From: Oikopleura dioica | Lineage: Eukaryota; Chordata; Appendicularia; Copelata; Oikopleuridae | NCBI GenBank assembly: GCA_907165135.1 | Contig: OU015567.1 | Location: forward strand, 3,849,001 to 3,913,000 | Length of the DNA stretch: 64,000 nucleotides | Direction: 5' to 3' | Part shown: positions 48,511 through 57,912 of the stretch, one piece after another | Numbering within the stretch: the stretch's first letter is position 1 | How the letters are laid out: each line of letters begins with the position of its first letter | Program-made: the position numbers and the translations under genes | The notes under the pieces: generated by a model | Told to the model about the DNA's origin: nothing | The model's input: only the letters and a program-made list of their open reading frames with translations | The model's database searches: none

Positions 48511-50124
48511 ATGAAAATTGCCGCGTTTTTTGCCTCGTTTGTCTTTTCCGATAATTGCGGAGATTTCTGCGAAGTCGAGCATAATTCATGCGTTTCCAAT
48601 GCTTTTTGCGATAATCTTGACTGCAATTCTCAGGTGCTCCGTCTTTTTCGATAAAAATGGCGAGTTTTAAGTGTTATCGCCAATTCGCAAATTGCTTGGA
48701 CGAGTGTACAAACGACAAAACAATTTTGATTCTGAAAACTCACTCGGACCCAGTTTGGAATCATTCATTCAACTGGGGTGGACAAGCTACTGAAGTGGAT
48801 TTCACGTTTGGCAGCGGATCCCAAGTTACGTATTCATGCTCACTGACTTTCAAAGACGAGTTTTTTGTATTCGGCGGGTTGAACAATTACCATCAGATCT
48901 CGAGGGTCGATGGATGCTCCCTCGGTTAGCATCTGTATTTTTTCGCTTAAAAAAGGCCTTTTCAGAGCAGACTGAAGATTTGCTTCCTTTCAGATTTGAC
49001 AATGGAATTTGCACAGCTGATTTTTCACAAGTTTATTTATGCTTTGACTATGACGCAAAGTTTACCTGTCGAACATGGAGTGGTCAAGAGAAGGGTTCAC
49101 ATTTTTTCTTGTTTTTGATGACTGAATAACTAGTGATGAACTAAGAAGCAGAATGAATTTTGAACTCTTCTTAAAAGCAACGAATTCGGCCAACTCTCCG
49201 ACTCTCAAGATGATCACTACATCGGAGGAGTCGACATTGTCGGAGGAGAGCTCGTCAGTTTTGGTGGAAAAGGAGTCGCAAGCACTGAAATCTACGACCG
49301 CGACTCTCGATCTTGGAGCTTCCTTGACAACATCGACGATGAAATTTCATATCTTTTCTACACCAGCTCCGTGGTCATCGACGGAGGAGCAGAAATGATC
49401 GTTTTTGGAGGCTACACGAATGAAGGCTTTACCTATCCGAAGAGTACAGATCTGACTTGGAGACTAAGAGTCGACTCATCCGGGCAATACATCTGGAGGC
49501 GAGGAGAGAGACTTCTTCAGCCCAGAGATTCTCATACAGCAATCAGGAACCAGGCGATGATCATTCTTTGAGGCGCTTCAATGCCGCCGCGGTCAAATGG
49601 GAATTTGCATGATTACATACACCGTAGATGTTAATGTAAGAATCTGATTCCTATCAAATGATTGGCATTAGTAAAAAGGTTATATAAATTTATATAATCA
49701 ATTTGACGAGCTCAAATTGGAATTAACATGATTTCATACCCCGTTCCAAGATGTCTGTAAGAATCTTAGTCTTATACAATCATTTGAATTATTTATAAAT
49801 TCATATAAATTGATGTAACGAAAAAAAATTTATGAAATCATATTGTATGAATTCGATTTCAAAAGTCATAGTCTTTTGAAAGGTCTGGCAATGACATCTT
49901 CTTGATTGGAGGAATGAATGATAAGGTCATCTCAAGAGAATACCATCTGTAAGTTCTATGTAAAGAATAACGTAAAAATATTTTTAAGGCCCTTTGAACG
50001 AATTTCCTTCGAGAAAATCGAAAATGAGTGGCAGACCGTGCAAAATCTAACCGAAGAAACGTACGGAACAATGGTCTGGTATCCTGCGTTGTTTTCTGTC
50101 GAACAAGATTTCTGTCAATATTGA
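48511..50124 (+). CDS. secreted kelch-like protein A, possible internal stop
   Basis: Signal peptide MKIAAFFASFVFS, a Cys-rich part (DNCGDFCEVEHNSCVSNAFC) and several kelch-like blades (FKDEFFVFGGLNNYHQISRV, GGVDIVGGELVSFGGKG, MIVFGGYTNEGFTYPKSTDL, NDIFLIGGMNDKVISREYH). The terminal exon is KIENEWQTVQNLTEETYGTM and ends FCQY. Six or so short introns. In the exon near 49569 a TGA breaks MIIL-stop-GASMPP, although the frame continues openly after it. So the copy may be a pseudogene, or the true junction is elsewhere. Paralogous to 57913-62553. Confidence 0.65.
49595..49820. repeat. imperfect ~110-bp tandem repeat in kelch gene A
   Basis: Two units start tcaaatgggaatttgcatgatt and tcaaattggaattaacatgattt (about 49595 and 49711). 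Both contain a ...gtaagaatc... motif and end in ataaatt-type AT tracts. Diverged about 30 percent by eye. The likely location is an intron. Confidence 0.55.
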
Positions 50125-50237
50125 AATAAAAATGAGTTTTGTCTTGCTTATTTGCGTTTCTTATCCGAACAGAAAATATTTGTCCAGCTTTAAGTTCTGA
50201 AAATATTGAATCTTAGATGCCTGTTTTAAATTCATAG

Positions 50238-52306
50238 ATGCTGCTTTTATATCTTTTTCATTTTTCTAGCGGTGGTTCATTTAGTGAAGAGTACAATAGC
50301 TTCCCAGAGAGATTTTACAGAGACCCTTGCCCGGATTCGCGGCCGACTGATCTCTGCAATGCGCTTGATGAGTATGTTTGGCGAAAAGACGATGCTTGGG
50401 ATTGGCACTTTGTCGAGACGACCAACCAATTCGAAGGTGTTACTGGTTATACCTACAAGATGTTCTCGCTAAAATGGCTTGATAATTCTTGGTGGGAGCA
50501 CTATGCTGATGGTTCGCAAGTTTGGCGTCATCTTGTGACCATTTGGGTGCCCAAAGATCTTGATAGGAGTCAGAACCAAGCAATGTTAGCGATCGGGGGA
50601 GGAAATGACAGAAGTAGACCTGACTACAATGCAGTAGAGCAGCAAATGTCTCGATCTCTTGCAAGAAAAGGGCACTAGAATCGACTGTTACTGTCTTTGA
50701 ATAAAAATATTTGAGCTCTTTCATAAAATGACAAAATCGATCGGAGTCTATATCAATGCCGTTCCTAACGGACCGATGAAATTCTACTAGTAAGAGTGAT
50801 TTTTCGAAGAAAAAACCAAACTTTTTTAAGTGATTGGGTTGAAAAAAGAAATGCTGACAATATGGTCTCGTGGTCTTGGAGAATGTACATGGAGAACACT
50901 CATATTCCAGAGCTTCTTTGTTGGCTTCCGGTAAGAAGCGATTGTACGTATAAATGCATCGAAATTTGTAGATGACAAAGGCGGCTCTCCGGGCAATGGA
51001 TATGGCCGAAATCATTGCAAAAGAAGAGTTTGAATACACCATCGAAAAATGGGCTGTTTCAGGCGGCTCAAAACGTGGCTGGACAACCTGGCTCGTCGGC
51101 TCTGTCGACCCAGAGCGCGTCAATTTGATCGTACCCGTCGTAGCGACTGTAGTTGACTACGGGAAAGTGATCCACGCCTGGCTTCGAAATCTTGGCGGCA
51201 CAGCCCTTGCTCAACTTGAGTATTACCTCGACCAAGTTATTGAAAACATTGATCATCCAAATTTTGCGGATTTCGGCGACCCTATCATTTACAAAGAAAG
51301 ATTGACGATGCCGAAGCTGGTCATTCCTGCGACGGCAGACTATTTCTTTCACATCGCAGATACCTGGGCATTTTTCGATCGACTTCCGGGAGAGACTTAT
51401 TTGAGACTGTTGCCAAATGCTGAGCATTCGACTGCGATATCTGGGCTTTCTACTCAGCACTGGCTTCTGACACGGCTCATAAAGCTCTTCTTCATTTCAC
51501 ATCGAAAAACGGTTTTAGAGCCTCGAACAGACCTTTCGAAATCTAATGCTTGCACAAATGAAAAACTACTCGAAAACTCCAAAAATGAGCTGGACCCGAT
51601 CTTCTGATCCCGAAAGAAAAACTGGAAAGATTGTCGTTACCGTTAGTTTTAAATGAGTAAAGATATGTTTTTACGACCATTTCAGACATCAGAAATGCCT
51701 GTGGAAATATTCGCCTGGGTGGGTGATACAAGGGCAAAGACGCGGAAGGATTGGCGAATTTTCGGAGTCCGGAATAACGAGAAGTTCACGAGCTCGGATG
51801 AAAATCTTCACATACCTTACCCAGAGGTTTGGGCTAAAGTTGCCATAGCTTGCCCTTTAATTGGTGCTATTTAGTACTCAAACTCAACATCGCGAAAGAA
51901 CTATCCAGAGCTAGAAAAGCTCCTCGAAAATATCCCCTCATATTCTTCATTTCCAAACATCTCCATCCCCAACCCTTCAGTTGACCCGTTCGTAGATCCA
52001 GAAGACATCATCGTCGTGAAAAACGCTCAACTTCAAGGGAACTTCTGGCATAAACACGCTGTCATTCCTCTTGGAAACAACCAGTTTGAAATCGAGCTTC
52101 AAGAAGCGCCCGATGCAAATCGAGCGTTTTTCGTCGAGGTCCGATTTCCCGGTGTTGATGGAGTTGGGCATATTGAGCTCACGACGGAAGTTCAAATTAT
52201 TCCAGGTTTGCTTTTTTGCTTTTGCATTTTCTTTATAATTATTTCTAGAGGCCTTTGCGTTCCCTGAGTGCCATGGATCAGAATGCGGTGCTCTTGGACT
52301 CGTCTA
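50238..52306 (+). CDS. PhoPQ-activated / AprA-type protein, secreted
   Basis: Member of the PhoPQ-activated pathogenicity-related (PqaA) family, alpha/beta-hydrolase-like, known from bacteria and from Dictyostelium AprA (a secreted proliferation repressor). N-terminal hydrophobic start MLLLYLFHFSSGG, then NALDEYVWRKDDAWDWHFVE, WRHLVTIWVPKDLD, LLCWLPMTKAALRAMD, the nucleophile-elbow-like WAVSGGSKRGWTTWLVGSVD, VVATVVDYGK, MPKLVIPATADYFF and RLLPNAEHS. The C-terminal beta-rich part ends in ECHGSECGALGLV. Most introns are GT-AG; the boundary after LARKG (about 50670) is unclear. Metazoan members are unusual (family knowledge). Possibly gained by transfer, but introns show it is settled in the host genome. 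Confidence 0.85.
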
Positions 52307-52423
52307 ACAATCTTTAGAGATTGAATAAATAAATTTTGTCTGAAAGTCAATTTTCTTAGAGCGCAGAAATAAGAATTAAAAAGAATAAGAAATGATCACA
52401 ACAAGAAGTCATCTTACTTGATT

Positions 52424-52966
52424 TCAACATTCAGATTCGTCTTCAGAATAATGAGAGGCTGACGCAGTCGGGAATTGCTTCTTCTTCATCGAATTTCGCG
52501 TAAAAAGGCCGGAGCTGATTTGAAAGATTGGAATTCTAGAGTCGATTACGGGCGGATCCCAGTCGAGCGAATTGATGATTTTTGTCTTTGATTCCCGGAT
52601 TTCCCACGCTTCAAAAATGTCTATTTTGAAATTTCGAGCATTTTACCTGAATACTCTCGCATGTATTGTTCTCCGTGATCAATGTGCCTGTCTTGATATT
52701 TTTCACAGGCACTGGCCATATACACAGATGACACAAAGAGAAAGATCCCCATGAAGAGAAAATATACGATCAGGATGATCTCAACCTCCGACTGAAAATA
52801 ATAAACAATCTGGATTGAAAAAAAAGCTATTTTTTCATACCTCAAAGTCATCCTTCTCCACAAAATAATCAAAGGGGACTTGAACTCTTTCAACTTCCAG
52901 CTCTACCAGGGGTTCGAAACCGGACGATTCAATGTAAAAATCTTGAATGTTATATTCCAACTTCAT
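52424..52966 (-). CDS. single-pass membrane protein, unknown
   Basis: Three exons joined by GT-AG introns. Starts MKLEYNIQDFYIESSGFEPL, then FVEKDDFE and, after the intron, SEVEIILIVYFLFMGIFLFV as one strong transmembrane helix. Cytosolic or lumenal tail HIDHGEQYMREYS, then WEIRESKTKIINSLDWDPP and KKKQFPTASASHYSEDESEC. No signal peptide. About 130 residues. No family recognised. Confidence 0.65.
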
Positions 52967-53107
52967 CTTTGTTTTTTCATTTCATTCTTTTCTGAAAAAC
53001 AAAGACTGTCACGTTCTCAAAAAGCAATCAATTTCAAGGTAAAATACTGTCACGCTAATTCTCTTGCAATTACCGCCTAAAAATCGGCAGGTCAAGGGCA
53101 GAAAATA

Positions 53108-55284
53108 CTAGAATTTGGCAGATCTCCCTTCTTGTCTCTCTAACTCGTATTGATCTTTTTCGACTGGACACAAGGTTTGACAGTTTTTGACCGACAAACT
53201 GGATAAATTTTTGATTGCATACATTACCGCCGAATGATCTTTCCAATTTGTGCTTTCAGGTTCAACAAGAAAATGCTGAATACTTGGAATTCTTGCCAAT
53301 TTCTCCCTCAAAAAAGCTAGCTTACAAATTTATGCCTTTATTTACAGAATGATACATGTTTGAGAAGAAGTGCTACTGGGGGTATCTGTTCTTGGTGGCT
53401 GTATTGGCGGCTCTAGAATTTCCTCTTTTTTGTCTTCTTTGGGTTTCTCCGGGGCTTTTGAAGCCTTTGTCGGAGGCGGAAGTGGAATGTTTAGTATCAT
53501 TGACAAGTCAGAAATAGACAGATTTGTGATTCCTTCCGAGTTGCTCTTTGCTATCAATTTTTCAATATCGCGGATTTTCTGTGAAGGACGAGCTTGAGTT
53601 TGTGGTGGTCGAGATTTGATGAAGTGTCGTTTGTGGGAAGAACATATTTCGAAACAAAGCGGTTCGGTTTCCAGCTTTTTGTATGACTCTTCTGTTATGA
53701 CTCCCAAATCAACGGATAAATTGCTTGAAATGCGCTAGTTTTAAAATTGGATCTAGATCTGTACCTTTGAAATAATGGATTGAGGCCTGATTTAATTTTC
53801 GTCCTCAACTCGTTGCTCCCTAATAATCGCTATAAAAATGAAAGAAGAAAACCATACCGAGAAGAGAGTATTTGACGAAAGTCGAGTCAACAGAGCCAGG
53901 GAGACCTTTGGCAGATTTGATATCAACATGAACTGTCAACTCTGATCCAATAATTTTCTGCTTCGAACAGGCCGGCCAAATTTTCACATCCAAGTGGCCA
54001 ATTTCTTGAGCTCTGAAATCAAATATCGGGAGTCTTTCTTATCCCGATTTAAACCAAAAAAATATCAAGCGAATTTTCTTGCTTGATTTCAACCGGTTCC
54101 TTCATGCTCAAGAAGAAAGCACAAACTGCTGAGAAAAACAGTCGCTACTCCCAAGGTGTTGTGTTCCAAGCTGGAGCAGTAAAATGGATCGAGTTCGTAA
54201 GGAGTCTCGCCTGCGAGGTTGTTTGTTTTTGTTCTGGATAATTCGAACATTTCTTGCATTTCGAACTTTCTGAAATCGAAATTTAGCTTTTCATAATTCA
54301 TTAATTTTTAGCTTTGAAAAGTTTATTTTATAAAATTTTTCTGAATTATTGAGGGAGTACTGAAAAAAGAGCTTTAGCAAAAGTTCGGAGGCATGTTTAC
54401 TCCCGCATCCATTTTTTATCAATTAAGATGTTCTTGAGTAAATACAAACTGTTTTCTCAAAATGGCAAACCTGCCAAAATACAGACGCCATGTTGAGCTG
54501 CGTATCTAGAGCAACAATGTGCCGAAAGAAACGTTGTTAGGGTCAGAGACATCCAGATTAAGGAGCGCATGAGGGCAAACAATTCCGACGCAATCAAAGA
54601 TACTTGTCTCTTTTATCGAAAAAAATCATATTTTTGGAAGAAAAAATGACCCTGATGAGCAACTCAGTTATTATTTAATTGAGACATGTCACATGATTCA
54701 AAAACTACAAAAAAAATAAGCCTTGAATGCGTGTTTGAGTTGTCCAGGAAGTTAGAAAGAAAAGTGCGACACACCTGTTCATGAAGTTCTTTTCTCTCAT
54801 GTAGAAAGGCGCCTTGTCTCCGGTGATAACTTGGACATAGATTTCTGGAATGCCTGATGATTCTCCACGAAGCTGGGGGCCAACGAGCACGATTTCAAAT
54901 CTGACGTCTTTTTCCATTTGCTTAGCTTTTTGCAAGGTTCTCGAAACTCGAAATTTTTTATCCAAAATTGAGCATTCAGAAACCAGTGCCTAAGGAATTC
55001 GCTTCTTTGACATGTGGGAGAAGCTTAACAATATCCTCCCTGAGCATCAAGTCCTCAGCATTGAAATCAAACATCGAATTCGTCCCCAAAGAACTTTTCG
55101 CCGCATAACTTTCTTGCTCCAATCTTTGAATTTTTTGATCAAACGATTTTCTCATCTTCTCCATTTCTTTTTCGTTCTCAATCAATTGCGCCTCAAGCTT
55201 CTTTTTCGCCTCATCATCTGCTTTTGACTCTGTTTTCGACGAGTTATCCGACGATTTCTGACTTTTCGCCGAAGAATTTCCCAT
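53108..55284 (-). CDS. kinesin-3-like tail protein lacking a motor domain
   Basis: Starts MGNSSAKSQKSSDNS at 55284; the Gly2 and Ser6 fit an N-myristoylation motif. Then a coiled coil (LIENEKEMEKMRKSFDQKIQ), MLREDIVKLLPHVKEANS, FEIVLVGPQLRGESSGIPEI, LAGETPYELDPFYCSSLEHN, GHLDVKIWPACSKQK and a C2-like stretch VHVDIKSAKGLPGSVDSTFV. These follow, in order, the post-FHA region of kinesin-3 members such as KIF28/KIF1. No P-loop, switch or FHA lies upstream within the gene. A GA-AG intron is at 54005-54099. The last exon likely reads LEKLARIPSIQHFLVEPE. If the 39-nt intron before it were retained, the protein would end in a CaaX-like CIIL. Confidence 0.7.
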
Positions 55285-55626
55285 TTTCCCGCTCTTCTTT
55301 CAAACTCTCTGTGTTTTGAAAAATTCCAGAACTTGAAATGTTGATATCTCAGTTTTTTCGTATTTTCTATTGTCTTCTTAGTTCTTCAGTAGTTGTGTTT
55401 GAGTTTTGATTTTGTCCATTTTGTCAATTGAGACTACTCTTGAGCGCCCAGGCCGATTATCCGTTTTGAGGATTTACGAAGTTCCACTTTTGTTTGCTCG
55501 AGTTACTGAGATTATTTGCTGCAAATTATCCGGTTTCCACAATCGAAGATCTACCGTTTTTATTTGGAAGTAACGAAAACAGAAGGTAATCAAATATTTT
55601 AGCCTACTAAAAAGGGGGCGCTCTGC
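55285..55626. other. intergenic
   Basis: About 340 bp upstream of the kinesin-tail gene. No gene or strong motif seen. Confidence 0.4.
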
Positions 55627-55770
55627 AGAAATCGCCGAATGTCGCCGAATGTCGCTTAATGTCGCCGAATGTCGCTGAATGTCGCTGAATGTCGCCGAAT
55701 GTCGCCGAATGTCGCTGAATGTCGCCGAACGTCGCCGAATGTCACTGAATGTCGCCGAATGTCGCCAAAT
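55627..55770. repeat. 10-bp tandem repeat, ATGTCGCCGA units
   Basis: About 14 units of atgtcgccga with scattered substitutions (cttaa, ctgaa, cgaac). The 65-codon ORF over it reads MSLNVAECRRMSPNVAECRR and is an artefact of the period. Confidence 0.95.
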
Positions 55771-56447
55771 TTTGTAAGAAACTCCTTAGAAAAGAGTTTG
55801 ATTATCTCAAATTCGACGTATTCAGAATACGGTATTCTGGTTTTTCAACAACAATCAAGAACTTAAAGCCGATTCGAAGAACTCAGGAGATAAAATGAGA
55901 AGCCTCCTGACAAGCTTTCTATGTTTAATAAACATCTGTTAGTCTCGCCCCTAATCCACGGTCTTTTTGTTTTATTTGCTCGTTTCCACGCAAGTTTCAA
56001 GCGCAAAATAGCATCGTTCATCGCGAACTTCCTTCGCCGGAATAATTATCGAAGTATTATCGTTTCAGCGCGGGGCAAAAGTAAAACGACAGCGCCGGAA
56101 ACACTCGAATCGAATCTAGCAAATATTCCTAAATCAGCAAAGTGTCACAGCTCGAGTATTTACTGTCAGCATGCAAAACAGAGAGGAAAACACAGTTGCT
56201 ACCAGTTTTCTTTTTCTTTTACGGGATGTTTTCGTAGCGGCTAAGGGTTAGGCCCTCGGGGCAGGATAAACCCTTACGACCCTTAATACAGTAGCTGATA
56301 GTGTTTGGAAAGGTTTATATGTATCGTGTCTCCTCGGCATTAAAACCAATTTAATCGGGAATCTGCCAATACAAGACCACTAAAAGCAATTCAATTTCTT
56401 TTTAAACGGATTTCAGAGAAACCCAGTTCACTCAGAAAATAAAAAAG
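55771..56447. other. intergenic, no gene supported
   Basis: A 107-codon ORF at 55921-56244 lacks any recognisable pattern. A short telomere-like ctaagggttaggccct is near 56240. Confidence 0.4.
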
Positions 56448-56690
56448 ATGAAGCCGCTGAATTTTTTCCTCTTTTTTATAAACGTTGCTTTTGCAAAATC
56501 AGCCGGACAACATGGCTATGATATGATGAATGATGAAAAGATGAATTCGAAAATGTTCGAGAAAAACTTGACACGGATTTTCGATCACGATTTTTTGTCC
56601 TTTTTTTCGAATTTTATGGAAAATCCGAGATCAGGCAAGGATGAAAATTCGCTACTTGAACAAGATGATCTTCAATCATTTGAATGGTGA
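56448..56690 (+). CDS. small secreted protein, 80 residues
   Basis: Signal peptide MKPLNFFLFFINVAFAKSAG, then a polar, Met/Phe-rich body (GYDMMNDEKMNSKMFEKNL) ending SLLEQDDLQSFEW. A 5' context of aagATG and the strong hydrophobic start argue for a gene. No cysteines. Family unknown. Confidence 0.55.
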   Translation: MKPLNFFLFFINVAFAKSAGQHGYDMMNDEKMNSKMFEKNLTRIFDHDFLSFFSNFMENPRSGKDENSLLEQDDLQSFEW

Positions 56691-56935
56691 CGACTTGGGC
56701 TCAATCACTGGCCAATTTTTATGATTTCCGAAGCTTGCTTTAGTGCTCTCTTCCTTGATGGCAAAAGGGTTTCTTTATTTTTCTTTTTTATTCCGTTCTT
56801 CAACTTGCAGTCGAAAATAATCATGAAAATAAAAATTTATTCGTGCATTGTTCTCATGTCTTCTCGCTCAAGAATCGCTTGTTATGGGTTTATATCATTT
56901 TAATTATCCACATGACTTTAAAGAAAAGGTCCTTA

Positions 56936-57370
56936 TCACAATAAATGGTTAACAATTTTCAAACCCATTCCTTCGATTGCTTTTGTGTTTGCTCGAGCCT
57001 GGTAGGTCATATCGTTAACGTAGGTTCCGAATGATTTGTAGTCCTGGAAAATTTTATTATAAGAGATTATGCGATAGATGTGAACACTAATGTCGAAAAA
57101 CGCGATAATTCGATGAGCCCTACATTTAAAAATTTCTATTTTTTGACGGAATTAAAGATTATGGTCTTTTTAAAATACTTTCCTTTTGAAGAACCTTCAA
57201 GTTTCCATACAAGAAAGTCGACTTCTTGCCAATATCCAACGCTTCTTTTCGCATTTTCAAATCACTGAAAATAGGTGTCCTCATCAGCCGTTTTCACCTA
57301 ACCCTAACCTGGCAAATTGCTCGTCCATTTTCTTGACGACAAGTTCCCGTTGCGCAAGAGTGATTGGCAT
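56936..57370 (-). CDS. 79-residue protein, unknown
   Basis: Exons 57309-57370, 57195-57264, 56936-57043 join exactly in phase by GT-AG introns to MPITLAQRELVVKKMDEQFA, SDLKMRKEALDIGKKSTFLY and FGTYVNDMTYQARANTKAIE, ending KIVNHLL. Helical and charged. The first intron is 44 nt and starts with gttagggttaggtg, i.e. its donor site is a telomere-like repeat. No known family. Confidence 0.7.
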
Positions 57371-57912
57371 ATTTGCTGATTTTCTCTGTCAGAATTTCAC
57401 TCAGAGTCCTTTTGATAAATGACTAACTTATCAACGGAAAAGTCTGCACCTTTGATATGAGAGACAGGTCAAATCGTTTGCAGCTCGTCAATTCGGTGTC
57501 ATCGCCTCCGAGGGGGAAGCGGGCTTCTATTCTTGTCTTACTGTCACAAGCAGTAAAGAGTCCTTACTAAGGATGACTAATTGAACCTTTGAAAACTCAG
57601 AAGAACTAGAAAAAAGGCTCTTTATCAGTCCCCAGATTTGGAGACAAAAACCTTAACCGAAAGGTTTATTGCTGAGATGACATTAAAAAGGAGATAGAAC
57701 AGAGGCAAAAGTGTCAACTTGACTAAACTCAGAAAAAGGCAAGTCCATCTGAACAGCATTTTAGACGACTCAAATGGAAAAAGAGAGCGAAAATGCAAAT
57801 TTTCAAACTAGAATCAGGGTAATTCAAATGATATTCAATCACACGGAAATCAAATTTTGTGATAAACAATAAGCAATAATTAAAGTGCCTTGATTGCGAC
57901 TGCATCGGTGTT
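57371..57912. other. intergenic between divergent genes
   Basis: About 540 bp separating divergently transcribed genes (minus gene starting 57370; plus gene starting 57913). Nothing further recognised. Confidence 0.45.

Noticed and set aside
53342-53356. CaaX box (CIIL) as the normal end of the kinesin-tail protein
   Set aside because: A 39-nt GT-AG intron of typical size begins within the last codon, and the next exon is open for more than 50 coding-like codons. The CaaX end probably exists only on intron retention.
55669-55866. ORF with repeated AECRRMSPNV-type residues
   Set aside because: It is created by the 10-bp tandem repeat and has no other support.
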